From the NCBI RefSeq assembly GCF_945957355.1, contig NZ_CAMFKM010000001.1, positions 186,001 through 250,000 of the forward strand: a stretch of DNA of 64,000 bases, written 5' to 3'. Numbering within the stretch: position 1 is the first letter of the stretch; each line of letters starts with the position of its first letter. Below are positions 45,329 to 54,249 of this stretch, in pieces. Both the position numbers and the translations under genes were made by a program. Source of the DNA: an uncultured Reyranella sp. (lineage in GTDB: Bacteria; Pseudomonadota; Alphaproteobacteria; Reyranellales; Reyranellaceae). The notes under the pieces are model-generated. The model saw only the letters and a program-made list of their open reading frames with translations, ran no database searches and had not been told where the DNA came from.

Positions 45329-46258
45329 CGGATCGATTGCGCCCTTGCGCTCGACGATCATGCGGTACTGGTCGGGCTGGCGATGGACGGCGAAGTTGAA
45401 GGTCGTCGTCTTGTAGCTCCGGCCGGCGTCTAGGTCGCAGCGATGGACGATAAGTTCGTCGCCATCGCCGCCCGCGCGCGCGACGACCTTGCCCGAGGGG
45501 GCCACGATCATGCTGTCGGCCAGCGAAGGCACGCCCTCCTCGGTGCCGCCCTTGGCAACGCCGACGACCCAGGTGCCGTTCTGGTAGGCGCCGGCCTGCA
45601 TCGAGAGCTGGTTGTGGAACCAGGAATGCTCGTCATGGTCGGGCGACGGCGCGTTATGTAACGGCGTATTGTAGCCCAGCAGCACCATCTCGACGTTCTG
45701 CAGGCCCATGACGCGATAGGTCTCGGGCCAACGGCGGTCGTTGCAGATGCACATGCCCATGTTGCCGCCGAACGCCCTGACGACCGGGAAGCCCAGGTTG
45801 CCGACTTCGAAGTAGCGCTTCTCGAGATGCTGGAAGGGCCGCTCGGGCTCGTGCTCGGAATGACCCGGCAGATGGACCTTGCGGTACTTGCCCACGATGC
45901 TGCCGTCGCGCTCGACCAGGATCGAGGTGTTGAAACGCCGGATGCGCCCGTCCTCGTTGACCAGTTCGGCATAGCCGAGACAGAATCCAATCGACAGCCG
46001 CTTCGCTTCGTTGAACAGCGCGGCCGTCTCATTGGACGGCATCTCCTGCTCGAAGAACGAGTCGACCTCGGCCTGGTCCTGCATCCACCAGCGCGGAAAG
46101 AACGTCGTCAGCGTGAGCTCGGGAAACACCACGAGATCGCACCCCATGCGCCGGGCCTCGCGCAGATGGGCGATCAGCCGCTCGACCACGTCGCGGCGGG
46201 AATGGCTGCGCTGGATGGGACCCATCTGCGCCGCACCGACAGTCAGAAAACGCGTCAT
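45323..46258 (-). CDS. N-carbamoyl-D-amino-acid hydrolase (nitrilase superfamily)
   Basis: A 311 aa cytosolic amidohydrolase releasing D-amino acids, ammonia and CO2 from N-carbamoyl-D-amino acids. The nitrilase triad falls at E47 (VVFPELTLTTFFPRW), K127 (KYRKVHLPGH) and C172 (MCICNDRRWPE), the same numbers as in the Agrobacterium D-carbamoylase; GYNTPLHNAPSPDHDE and LSMQAGAYQNGTW also match that enzyme. ATG at 46258 follows GAAGAGG. It is the last gene of the minus-strand cluster, 20 bases after the uronate dehydrogenase stop. No hydantoinase is nearby, so the physiological substrate is unclear. Confidence 0.92.
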   Translation of the reverse strand: MTRFLTVGAAQMGPIQRSHSRRDVVERLIAHLREARRMGCDLVVFPELTLTTFFPRWWMQDQAEVDSFFEQEMPSNETAALFNEAKRLSIGFCLGYAELVNEDGRIRRFNTSILVERDGSIVGKYRKVHLPGHSEHEPERPFQHLEKRYFEVGNLGFPVVRAFGGNMGMCICNDRRWPETYRVMGLQNVEMVLLGYNTPLHNAPSPDHDEHSWFHNQLSMQAGAYQNGTWVVGVAKGGTEEGVPSLADSMIVAPSGKVVARAGGDGDELIVHRCDLDAGRSYKTTTFNFAVHRQPDQYRMIVERKGAIDPA

Positions 46259-46278
46259 CGTCACCTCTTCGGCGACGA

Positions 46279-47118
46279 TTATAGCCCTTGGGAGAGGATG
46301 CGCTTCACATCGTTGGTGAATTCAGCCGAACAAAAAGTGCCGCCCTGGAAGAGATCGCCGACCGGATCTGGTCCGATCTTTGCCTGCTCCGCCTCGGCAT
46401 GGGCGCGATGATCCTCGGCCTTGTCCTGCGGACGATAGCCGAATTGCTCGGCCCGCGAATTGTCCCACCAGCCGGCCGCATTGTCCGACGCCCCGTAGAA
46501 GATCTCGTAGCGCAGGTCCGGATGGTCGAGCCCGATCTGGAAGAGCTGCACGAGGTCGCGCGGCGAGATCCAGATGGAGAGCCGGCGCACGTCGAGCGGC
46601 ACCGGCCCGACATTGCCGATCCGGAGACAGGTCACGCCGATACCGTGCTTGTCGGCGTACAGCGAGCCCAGCGCCTCGCCGAACACCTTGCTGACCCCAT
46701 AGCGGCTGTCGGGTTTCACCGTCAGGTTGGTGCCGATGCGCTGCTTGCGCGGATAGAAGCCGATCGCGTGGTTGGACGAGGCAAAGATGATCCGCTTCAC
46801 GCCCGCCGCGCGCGCTGCCTCGAAGACATTGTAGCAGCCGATGATGTTGGCCTGCAGGATCTGGTCCCACGTGCCCTCGACCGAATGGCCGCCGAGATGG
46901 ATGACGCTGTCGGCGCCCTCGAGCACCGCCGCCACTTCATCGGGTTTCGTGAGGTCGGCGGCGGCGAACGTCTCGCCCGGCTGCAGGTCCGCAGGTCTCA
47001 CGCGGTCGCTGAGGACCAGACCGGGATAGAGCCTGGCCAGCAGTGGCCGCGTCATGGTGCCGATGCTGCCGGCGGCGCCGGTGAAGACGATACGACGATT
47101 GTTCTCAGCGCCGGCCAT
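46279..47118 (-). CDS. udh: uronate dehydrogenase (NAD-dependent SDR)
   Basis: A 279 aa extended SDR. The Rossmann motif is VFTGAAGSIGTM, catalytic Tyr and Lys are Y140 and K144 in SRYGVSK, and HLGGHSVEGTWDQILQANIIG, IIFASSNHAIGFYP, GWWDNS match bacterial uronate dehydrogenases closely. That enzyme oxidises D-galacturonate or D-glucuronate to the aldarolactone. ATG at 47118 has GGAGGAAAC upstream, and the gene overlaps the end of gntR by 14 bases. Downstream oxidative uronate genes are not in the window. Confidence 0.88.
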   Translation of the reverse strand: MAGAENNRRIVFTGAAGSIGTMTRPLLARLYPGLVLSDRVRPADLQPGETFAAADLTKPDEVAAVLEGADSVIHLGGHSVEGTWDQILQANIIGCYNVFEAARAAGVKRIIFASSNHAIGFYPRKQRIGTNLTVKPDSRYGVSKVFGEALGSLYADKHGIGVTCLRIGNVGPVPLDVRRLSIWISPRDLVQLFQIGLDHPDLRYEIFYGASDNAAGWWDNSRAEQFGYRPQDKAEDHRAHAEAEQAKIGPDPVGDLFQGGTFCSAEFTNDVKRILSQGL

Positions 47119-47830
47119 ATGCGTTTCCTCCTGCCAGTTTCCGATAGCGTTCGAGCGAGCGCATGAGATGGTCGCGCATGGCGCGCCGCGCTTCGACCGG
47201 CTCGCCCTCGGCAATTGCCGTCACGATCCGCGCATGCTCGTCCTGGATGCGCTCGAGATAGGCGCGCCGCTCGGCCGGCGTGTCGACGCTGAGCCGAACG
47301 CTCTGGCGAGGGATCACGTGACTGCCGAGATAGGCCAGGAACCGCGGGAACTGGTCGTTGCCGGTGGCCTCCGCGATGGCGCGGTGGAAGGCGAAATCCT
47401 CGGCAACGGCGCCTTCGCCACGCTGCAGCGCCGAATCGATCGCACGAAGGGCCGCGCGGATCGGTGCGAGCTGCTTTCGATTGGCACGCTCGGCGGCCAG
47501 ACCGGCGGCCTGCACCTCCACCGCCAGCCGCAGCTCCATGATGTTCAGGATATCGGACAGCGAGGTCGCGCTGGGCGGTACGATGCGGAACGGCCCTGCC
47601 GCCGGATCGGCGACGAATGCGCCCGAGCCACGGCGCGTCACGACCAGCCCGTCGGCGCGCAATGCCGCGACCGCCTCGCGCACCACGGTACGGCTCACGC
47701 CCAGCTCGTTCGTCAGAGCCTGTTCCGTCGGCAGCCGGGTACCCGGCGCGAGACGGCCGCCGCGGATATCGGCGCTCAGCCGCGCCATCACCTGCTCGGC
47801 AAGATTGTTTTTCAGCTGCTTCCTGGCCAT
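47105..47830 (-). CDS. GntR-family (FadR/FCD) transcriptional regulator
   Basis: A 241 aa repressor. The N-terminal winged helix (RLPTEQALTNELGVSRTVVREAVAALRADGLVVTRRGSGAFV) is followed by an all-helical FCD ligand domain, with the D-x-x-F-H-x-x-I signature in EDFAFHRAIAEATGN and later His residues (SHVIPRQS, DEHARIVTAI, RDHLMRSL) that form the usual metal-ligand site. Organic acids are common effectors; a uronate is plausible given the udh gene it overlaps. A perfect palindrome 26 bases upstream of its ATG may be its own operator. Confidence 0.94.
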   Translation of the reverse strand: MARKQLKNNLAEQVMARLSADIRGGRLAPGTRLPTEQALTNELGVSRTVVREAVAALRADGLVVTRRGSGAFVADPAAGPFRIVPPSATSLSDILNIMELRLAVEVQAAGLAAERANRKQLAPIRAALRAIDSALQRGEGAVAEDFAFHRAIAEATGNDQFPRFLAYLGSHVIPRQSVRLSVDTPAERRAYLERIQDEHARIVTAIAEGEPVEARRAMRDHLMRSLERYRKLAGGNAYGRR

Positions 47831-47856
47831 CGGGGTGGATGCTAGCGCCGCTGAAG

Positions 47857-47867
47857 TTGTCAGACAA
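47857..47867 (-). promoter_or_regulatory. TTGTC-N-GACAA palindrome, candidate GntR operator
   Basis: TTGTCAGACAA is a perfect 5+1+5 inverted repeat lying between the M20 stop and the gntR ATG, the spacing seen in FadR-subfamily operators. On the minus strand a GATAAT-like -10 (47867-47872) lies immediately upstream, so a bound repressor would cover the start of transcription. No second copy was found in this window. Confidence 0.6.
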
Positions 47868-49094
47868 TTATCTCTGGTCGGCCAGTTCCAGCATCACGTT
47901 CAGCAAAACCTGCGCGCCGGCCGCGAGGTCGGCGGCCTCGGTGTGCTCCTTCACATTGTGGCTGAGGCCCGCCACCGACGGCACGAAGATCATGGCCGTC
48001 GGGCAGAGGCGCTGCATCATCTGCGCGTCGTGGCCGGCGCCCGAGGGCATGCGCCGCGTGCTGAGAGACAATGCCCTGGCATGGTGCTCGACCCTGTCGA
48101 CCAGCCTTGAGTCGAAGATCACGGGTTCGAACCGCGCCAGCACCCTGGCCTCGACCTCGACCCTTTCGGTCTGCGCGACCTCGGCGATGTGCGCGGCGAC
48201 CCGCGCCTCGGCTTCCTTGAGCCTGGTCTCGTCGGTATTGCGCAGGTCGACCGAGAAGATCGCGCGGTTGGGCACGACGTTGATGAGGTTGGGCCGCAAC
48301 GCCAGCGACCCAACCGTGGCCACCTGGTTGCCGCCCATCTCCCAGGCAAGCTTGCGCGCGAACAGATTGACCGAGGCCGCGAGATAGCCCGCGTCGCGGC
48401 GCAGGCGCATCGGCGTCGTGCCGGCATGGTTGGAGACGCCGGTCACGGTGTATTCGGTCCACGAGATGCCCTGCACACTCTCGACGACGCCGATCTGCAC
48501 CTTCTCCTCGTCGAGGATCGGGCCCTGCTCGATATGCAGCTCGACGAAGGCATGCGGCTTCACCGCGCCCGGCTTCGCCGGTCCGAGATAGCCGATGCGC
48601 CGCAGTTCATCGCCGACCGAGGCTCCGTCCTTGTCGGCCGCGGCATAGGCCTCGTTGAGGCCGAGGCCGCCGACATAGACCAGGCTGCCCATCATGTCGG
48701 GCTGGAAGCGCGCGCCCTCCTCGTTGGTGAAGAAGGCCACCGCGATCGGCCGGCGCGTCGTCACGCCGGCCTCGTTCAGTGCCTGCACGACCTCGAGCCC
48801 CGCCAGCACGCCGTAATTGCCGTCGTAGCGGCCGCCGGTGCGGACGGTGTCGACATGGCTGCCGGTCATGACCGGCGCGAGGTTCTCGGTGCCGGCGCGC
48901 ACGCCGATCACGTTGCCGATCGCATCGACCGTCACGGCGAGTCCCAGCGCCTTCATCCAGCCCACGACCCGGTCGCGACCAGCCCTGTCCTCGTCGGTCA
49001 GCGCCAGCCGCGCGCAGCCGCCGCCGTCGATGGCGCCGATGGAAGCCAGCTCGTCGAGGGCGCTCAGCAGGCGCCTTTCATCCAGTCGCAACAT
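47868..49094 (-). CDS. M20-family N-carbamoyl-L-amino-acid/ureidoglycolate-type amidohydrolase
   Basis: A 408 aa dinuclear metal hydrolase of the HyuC/allantoate amidohydrolase group. Metal ligands are readable in TGSHVDTVRTGGRYDGNYGV (His, Asp), FFTNEEGARF (Glu-Glu) and, further on, FVELHIEQGPIL; GVSNHAGTTPMRLRRDA and PSGAGHDAQ complete the pattern. The family hydrolyses N-carbamoyl-L-amino acids, allantoate or beta-ureidopropionate; the exact substrate cannot be told. It is the most upstream gene of the minus-strand cluster. ATG 49094 is 116 bases from the divergent dsbD start. Confidence 0.9.
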   Translation of the reverse strand: MLRLDERRLLSALDELASIGAIDGGGCARLALTDEDRAGRDRVVGWMKALGLAVTVDAIGNVIGVRAGTENLAPVMTGSHVDTVRTGGRYDGNYGVLAGLEVVQALNEAGVTTRRPIAVAFFTNEEGARFQPDMMGSLVYVGGLGLNEAYAAADKDGASVGDELRRIGYLGPAKPGAVKPHAFVELHIEQGPILDEEKVQIGVVESVQGISWTEYTVTGVSNHAGTTPMRLRRDAGYLAASVNLFARKLAWEMGGNQVATVGSLALRPNLINVVPNRAIFSVDLRNTDETRLKEAEARVAAHIAEVAQTERVEVEARVLARFEPVIFDSRLVDRVEHHARALSLSTRRMPSGAGHDAQMMQRLCPTAMIFVPSVAGLSHNVKEHTEAADLAAGAQVLLNVMLELADQR

Positions 49095-49210
49095 GAATTC
49101 CCCTGTGGAACCAAGACCTTAGCCGTTCACGTACCATCGGGCAAAATATCACGCCGCCTTGATCCGGATTGCCTTGCAAGCGCCACGGGCGAAGGTCACT
49201 TAGGAAGGCG

Positions 49211-51343
49211 ATGACGCGTTTCCTCGCCCTTCTTCTCGTGCTTCTGGCGGGCCCCGCTTTTGCGCAGGCGGTCGTGCAGACCGACAATGTGCGGTCCGAA
49301 CTCGTGTCAGAAGTCGCGACGGTGAAGCCGGGAGAGCCGTTCTGGGTGGGGCTACGCCAGACCCTGCGACCGAAGTGGCATACCTATTGGAAGAATCCGG
49401 GCGACTCGGGCCTGCCCACGGAAATTTCCTGGAAGCTGCCGGACGGCGCCAAGGCCGATCCGATCGTCTGGCCGGCGCCGATCCGCTTCGATATCGGCGG
49501 CGTCATCAACTACGGCTTCAAGGACGAGTCGATGCTGCTCGTGCGCATCACGCCGCCGACCGGCCTGACCGGCCCCCTCGCCCTCGCCGCCGAAGCCAAC
49601 TGGCTGGTCTGCGAGGACGTCTGCATCCCCGAGGAGGGCAAGTTCGAGCTGGTGCTGCCGTCGGGTCCTGCCGCCACGCCGTCGCCGCCCGCGACGCTTG
49701 CCCTGTTCGAACAGGCGCGCCGCGCGCTGCCGACGCAAAGCCCGTGGCCTGCACGGTACGGCGTGTCGAAAGCAGGTGACCCGACGCTGCTGGTCGAGGC
49801 CCGGGGCCTGAAGCCGGACGCGATCAGCGACATCTACTTCTTTCCGGCCGAGTGGGGGCCCGTCGCCACCATGGCCAAGCAGAATGCCACGGTCACGGCC
49901 GAGGGCATCCGCATCCCGCTGAAGAAGGGCGACGCCAAGGCGGTCATGCCCACCGAACTCGCCGGCACCCTGGTGCTCACCGAAAAGACCGCCGACGGCA
50001 GCGTGAAGCAGGCCTTCGACCTCTCGGCGAAGCTCGATCCGGCCTTCGTGCCGGTCGCCACCGCATCACTCGCGAATGCCATGGGTGCCGAGCAGCTCTC
50101 GCTGTTGCAGGCGCTGGCGTTCGCGCTACTGGGCGGGCTGATCCTGAACCTGATGCCCTGTGTCTTCCCAGTCCTGGCGATGAAGGCGGCGGCGTTCGCT
50201 CGCCTCGCCGGCCACGAGCGGAGCGAGATGCGGCGCGACGGGCTCGCCTATACGTCGGGCGTCCTCGTCTCCTTCGCCGCCATGGCGGGGATCGTGATCG
50301 CGATCCGCTCGACCGTGGGCGACGTGAGCTGGGGCTTCCAGTTCCAGTCACCGGTCTTCTCGCTGCTGATCGCCTATCTGTTCTTCGTGGTCGGCCTCAA
50401 CCTCTCCGGCGTGTTCGAGGTCGGTAGCCGGATGGCGGGAGTCGGCCAGGGCCTGGTGTCCCGCGGCGGCACGACCGGCGCCTTTTTCACGGGGGTGCTG
50501 GCGGTGATCGTCGCGACGCCTTGCACTGCGCCGTTCATGGCCGCCGCCCTGGGCTTTGCGCTGAGCCAGCCCGCGCCCGCAACGGTCGCGGTGCTGCTGG
50601 CCATGGGCCTAGGTCTCGCCCTTCCCTATCTCGCTTTGTCGATGACTCCTGCCCTGCAGCGGCTGATGCCTCGGCCCGGCCCGTGGATGGACCGGCTGCG
50701 GCAGTTCCTCGCCTTTCCGATGTATGCCTCCGCCGTCTGGATGATCTGGGTGCTGACCCAGCAGACCGGCGCCGACGGCGTGCTCTATGCGCTGGGCGGC
50801 ATGATCCTGATCGCCTTCGCCATCTGGCTTCTGCGGATCGGCAGCGGCGCATCGGCGGGAACCTGGGTGCGTCGCGGCCTCGCCGCCGCTGCAGTCCTGC
50901 TGGCCTTTGCCGCCACGCTCAAGCTCGACGACAGCCCGGCCACCGCCGCCTCGGCGTCGGGCGGCCCGAACGCCGGCGTCAGCTTCGAAGGCTGGGAACG
51001 CTTCTCGCGCGCCCGCATGGCCGAGGCCGTCGCTGCGGGCAAGCCGGTCTTCGTCGACTTCACGGCCGCCTGGTGCATCACCTGCCTGGTGAATGAGAGG
51101 GTCGCGCTGGAAACGCCGGCCACACGGAAGGCGTTCGAGCAGGCCGGCGTCGTCAAGCTCAAGGGCGACTGGACCAATCGCGATGCCGAGATCACGGGCG
51201 TCCTGAAGGAACTCGGTCGCGCCGGCGTGCCGCTTTACCTGTTCTGGGCGCCGGGGGCGGATCGGCCGAAGATCCTGCCCCAGGTTCTCACCGAGTCGCT
51301 GATCCTGTCGGAGTTGTCATCGATCCAGCAAGCCAAGCGTTAG
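49211..51343 (+). CDS. DsbD/ScsB-type transmembrane thiol-disulfide reductase
   Basis: A 710 aa inner-membrane protein moving electrons from cytosolic thioredoxin to periplasmic thiols. A signal peptide (MTRFLALLLVLLAGPAFA) precedes a periplasmic N-terminal domain with a Cys pair C134/C138 (WLVCEDVCIPEEG). The central eight-or-so TM domain has NLMPCVFPVLAM and VATPCTAPFMAA, each with an active Cys, and the C-terminal periplasmic thioredoxin domain has FTAAWCITCLVN. Domain order and N-terminal form resemble ScsB more than E. coli DsbD. ATG at 49211 follows TAGGAAGG. The redoxin gene 9 bases downstream is a likely client. Confidence 0.92.
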   Translation: MTRFLALLLVLLAGPAFAQAVVQTDNVRSELVSEVATVKPGEPFWVGLRQTLRPKWHTYWKNPGDSGLPTEISWKLPDGAKADPIVWPAPIRFDIGGVINYGFKDESMLLVRITPPTGLTGPLALAAEANWLVCEDVCIPEEGKFELVLPSGPAATPSPPATLALFEQARRALPTQSPWPARYGVSKAGDPTLLVEARGLKPDAISDIYFFPAEWGPVATMAKQNATVTAEGIRIPLKKGDAKAVMPTELAGTLVLTEKTADGSVKQAFDLSAKLDPAFVPVATASLANAMGAEQLSLLQALAFALLGGLILNLMPCVFPVLAMKAAAFARLAGHERSEMRRDGLAYTSGVLVSFAAMAGIVIAIRSTVGDVSWGFQFQSPVFSLLIAYLFFVVGLNLSGVFEVGSRMAGVGQGLVSRGGTTGAFFTGVLAVIVATPCTAPFMAAALGFALSQPAPATVAVLLAMGLGLALPYLALSMTPALQRLMPRPGPWMDRLRQFLAFPMYASAVWMIWVLTQQTGADGVLYALGGMILIAFAIWLLRIGSGASAGTWVRRGLAAAAVLLAFAATLKLDDSPATAASASGGPNAGVSFEGWERFSRARMAEAVAAGKPVFVDFTAAWCITCLVNERVALETPATRKAFEQAGVVKLKGDWTNRDAEITGVLKELGRAGVPLYLFWAPGADRPKILPQVLTESLILSELSSIQQAKR

Positions 51344-51352
51344 GAGGTACCC

Positions 51353-51994
51353 ATGTCGAAGCTGAATGTTCCCCGTCGTTCCGTGATGATCGGTGGCGCT
51401 GCGCTCGCCCTATCCCCCGCCACAGCCTTTGCCTCTTCGAGCCCGGACATCGGCAAGCCCGCGCCGCAGTTCAGCGCGGTCGACAGCAACGGCAAGACCT
51501 GGTCGTTGGCCGACCTCAAGGGCAAGATCATCGTCCTCGAGACGACGAATCACGACTGCCCCTACGTGCGCAAGCACTACACGTCCAACAACATGCAGGA
51601 CCAGCAGCGCGAAGCGGCCGCCAAGGGCGTCGTCTGGCTGACCGTTGCCTCCTCGGCCACGGGCGAGCAAGGCCATGTGACAGCGCAGCAGGCGAACGAT
51701 CTCACCAGGAGCCGCAACGCCGCGCCGGCCGCCGTGCTGCTCGACCCTGAGAGCAAGGTCGCGCGGGCCTACGGCGCCACCGTGACGCCGCACATGTACA
51801 TCATCGATGCCAAGGGCATCCTGGTCTACAAGGGTGGCATCGACTCGATCCCGTCCTCGAACGTCGCCGACATTCCCAAGGCCACGCAGTATGTCCGCGT
51901 CGCTCTGGGCCAGGTGCAGGCCGGCCAGCAGGTCGCCGACTCCTCGACCCGCGCCTATGGTTGCACGCTGAAGTATCCGAAGACCTCGACCTGA
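51353..51994 (+). CDS. exported redoxin/AhpC-TSA-like protein
   Basis: A 213 aa protein. The N-terminus RRSVMIGGAALALSPATAFAS is an export signal with a Tat-like twin Arg. The thioredoxin-fold domain has PAPQFSAVDSNGKTWSLADLKGK and the active-site region ETTNHDCPYVRKHYTS, with a single Cys rather than CxxC, as in peroxiredoxin-like redoxins; another Cys is near the C-terminus (AYGCTLKY). Adjacent dsbD could keep it reduced. GGAGGT precedes the ATG. Confidence 0.86.
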   Translation: MSKLNVPRRSVMIGGAALALSPATAFASSSPDIGKPAPQFSAVDSNGKTWSLADLKGKIIVLETTNHDCPYVRKHYTSNNMQDQQREAAAKGVVWLTVASSATGEQGHVTAQQANDLTRSRNAAPAAVLLDPESKVARAYGATVTPHMYIIDAKGILVYKGGIDSIPSSNVADIPKATQYVRVALGQVQAGQQVADSSTRAYGCTLKYPKTST

Positions 51995-52003
51995 GGAGCT
52001 GCC

Positions 52004-53077
52004 ATGCCGCACGACGGCTGGCATCCGCACGGCGAGACTCACGACAACCACCACCATCACGGCCCGCCCAAGCGGCGGACCGTGCTGACAGCGGCGGCGC
52101 TGCTGCCGTTCGGGAGCGCCAGTGCCCAGACGGTCGATGGCGCCCAGCGCGTCGCCGATGCCGCCAACCGCTTCCTCCTCTCGCTCGACGACGGTCAGCG
52201 CCAGAAGGCGATGATCGCCTTCGAGTCGGGCAATCGTCTCGACTGGCACTACATTCCGCGCAGCCGCTCCGGGCTGGCCCTGGGCGAGATGCGGTCCAAC
52301 CAGGCCGATGCAGCCCGCGCGCTCTTCGCCTCGGTGCTGAACAAGCGCGGCCTCGACCTGCTCGACGGCGTCCGCCTGCTCGAAGGCGTGCTGCGCGAGC
52401 AGCAGGGCAGCTTCCGCGATCCCGGCCGCTATTACGTCTCGGTCTTCGGCACGCCCGGCCGCTTCCCCTGGGGCTGGCGCTTCGAGGGCCATCATCTGTC
52501 GCTGAACGTGGCGCTGCCCGCGCCCGGCCACGTCTCGGTAACGCCGTTCTTCGCCGGTGCCCATCCCGCCGCCGTGCGCGATGGTCCCAATGCCGGCTTC
52601 CGCCTGCTCGGCGCCTCGGAAGACATAGCCCGCCGGATCATGACCGGCCTCAACGAGCAGCAGCGCCAGGCCGCGACAATCGCCAATCGTTCGTTCGGCG
52701 AGATCGTCGCGAGCCCGCAACGCGAGCGGAATCTCGGCAGTCCGAAGGGCCTGCAACTCGGCGACATGACCGGCGCGCAGCGCACCCTGGTCGAGGCGCT
52801 AATGGACCGTTTCCTCGGCACGCTCGCCGCGGATCTGCTGGCCCGGCAGAAGCAGCGCGTTCTGGAGCAAGGTCTCTCGAGATTCCGCTTCGCCTGGGCC
52901 GGATCGCTCACACCGGGAGAGGCCCACTACTTTCGCGTCCACGGCCCCGTGACGCTGATTGAGCACGACAATACCCAGAACGACGCCAATCACGTCCACG
53001 CCGTGTGGCGCGACCTCGCCGCCGATTTCGGCCGCGATGCGCTGGCCGATCATTACCGGCAACAACAGCACCGCTGA
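52004..53077 (+). CDS. DUF3500 family exported protein with His-rich N-terminus
   Basis: A 357 aa protein. The first 20 residues are His-rich (MPHDGWHPHGETHDNHHHHG) followed by a Tat-type signal (PKRRTVLTAAALLPFGSASAQ). The body matches DUF3500: AFESGNRLDWHYIPRSRSGL, GRYYVSVFGTP, WGWRFEGHHLSLNV, HYFRVHGPVTLIEHDNTQND. A His-rich leader before a Tat signal is unusual and would be cytoplasmic during export. Function of the family is unknown; metal or redox roles would fit the neighbours. Starts 9 bases after the redoxin. Confidence 0.85.
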   Translation: MPHDGWHPHGETHDNHHHHGPPKRRTVLTAAALLPFGSASAQTVDGAQRVADAANRFLLSLDDGQRQKAMIAFESGNRLDWHYIPRSRSGLALGEMRSNQADAARALFASVLNKRGLDLLDGVRLLEGVLREQQGSFRDPGRYYVSVFGTPGRFPWGWRFEGHHLSLNVALPAPGHVSVTPFFAGAHPAAVRDGPNAGFRLLGASEDIARRIMTGLNEQQRQAATIANRSFGEIVASPQRERNLGSPKGLQLGDMTGAQRTLVEALMDRFLGTLAADLLARQKQRVLEQGLSRFRFAWAGSLTPGEAHYFRVHGPVTLIEHDNTQNDANHVHAVWRDLAADFGRDALADHYRQQQHR

Positions 53078-53087
53078 GGGCGCTGCC

Positions 53088-54143
53088 CTACGCCGGGTGG
53101 ACGAGCCGGTGGATGAAGCCCAGCTTCTCGATCACCGGGGCCGACAGCACGAAGGGATAGAGGTCGGCCTGTCCCATGGCGCGGTTGAGGCTGTTCAGCG
53201 CCAGCGATAGCGGCATCCAGGCGTCGATGAGCTGGCTGATGTCGGCTGCGCGATAGGGGTCGAAATCGACGGTGGCGTCGAGCTCGTCTCCCTTCGCGAG
53301 ACGGGGCTGCACCGTCAAGCCGAAGGCCCGCGCGATCTCGAGCGTGTCGACGATGTGCATGTAGTGCGCCCAGGTCTCGGCGAAGTCCTCCCACGGATGG
53401 GAGCTCGCGTAGTGGCTAACGAAGTTCGCCTGCCAGTCGGGTGGCGCGCCGTTGGCGTAGTGAGCCTGCAACGCCCGCCCGTAATCCTGGCTGTCGTCTC
53501 CGAAGAGCTGCCGGCAGGCCTCGAGCTGTCCACCGTCGCGCACCAGCCGGTCCCAGTAGTAGTGACCGATCTCGTGACGGAAATGCCCGAGGAGTGTCCG
53601 GTACGGCTCGTGCATGGCCACGCGATTCTTCTCGCGCACCGCATCGTCGGCCTCGGCCAGCGCGATGGTGATAAGCCCGTTGTCATGACCGGTCATGACA
53701 CGGGGCGCATCGGGCTGCGGCAGCTCGGCGAGGAAGTCGAAGGCCAGCCCTTGCTCCGCCGATTCGGCCTTCGTGGGCAGCGGAAGCTTGAGCCGTAACA
53801 GCGAGTAGAACAGCCGGTGCTTGGCCATCTCGATCTTCTGCCAGTTGGCGGAGTTGTCGCCGATGGTGAGATCGGGGATCGTCCTGTTGTGCCGACAGGA
53901 CAGGCAAAAAGTCTCGGACGACGTCGAGTCGACCAGCCAGTTGCAGGCCGCGTGATGGGCATTCGCACAGAAGCGGTAGAGCACATCCGGCGAGGCAAGG
54001 GCGCGCCATAGCTCGCCTTCGGGTTCCAATGCCGACACGGTCGCGACCTCGGGCACGTACCCGAGCTTATGCCCGCATTTCACACAGACATCGTTCTCGA
54101 AATACAGGATCTGCTGGCAGCTCTGGCACTTGAAGAGTTTCAT
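53088..54143 (-). CDS. zinc-ribbon putative metallopeptidase (DUF2248/PF10005-like)
   Basis: A 351 aa protein. An N-terminal zinc ribbon (MKLFKCQSCQQILYFENDVCVKCGH; CxxC...CxxC) and a second Cys group (ACNWLV, FCLSCRHN) are followed by a helical domain with the HEIGHYYW (HExxH) motif in FRHEIGHYYWDRLV and a downstream Glu in WEDFAETWAHYMH. These fit the family described as putative zinc-binding metallopeptidases. It is cytoplasmic, lacking a signal peptide. ATG at 54143 is preferred to GTG 54152. Convergent with DUF3500, divergent from the ROK-like gene. Confidence 0.85.
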   Translation of the reverse strand: MKLFKCQSCQQILYFENDVCVKCGHKLGYVPEVATVSALEPEGELWRALASPDVLYRFCANAHHAACNWLVDSTSSETFCLSCRHNRTIPDLTIGDNSANWQKIEMAKHRLFYSLLRLKLPLPTKAESAEQGLAFDFLAELPQPDAPRVMTGHDNGLITIALAEADDAVREKNRVAMHEPYRTLLGHFRHEIGHYYWDRLVRDGGQLEACRQLFGDDSQDYGRALQAHYANGAPPDWQANFVSHYASSHPWEDFAETWAHYMHIVDTLEIARAFGLTVQPRLAKGDELDATVDFDPYRAADISQLIDAWMPLSLALNSLNRAMGQADLYPFVLSAPVIEKLGFIHRLVHPA

Positions 54144-54249
54144 GGCCGCCACAACGCCCGACAGGCCGCCATGTTGCGTTGCCGTCCCGTTGGACGGGAA
54201 CTTTCACCCCGCGCCGGCCGTTCATGGGGCCTTGCAGGGGGAGATGCGC

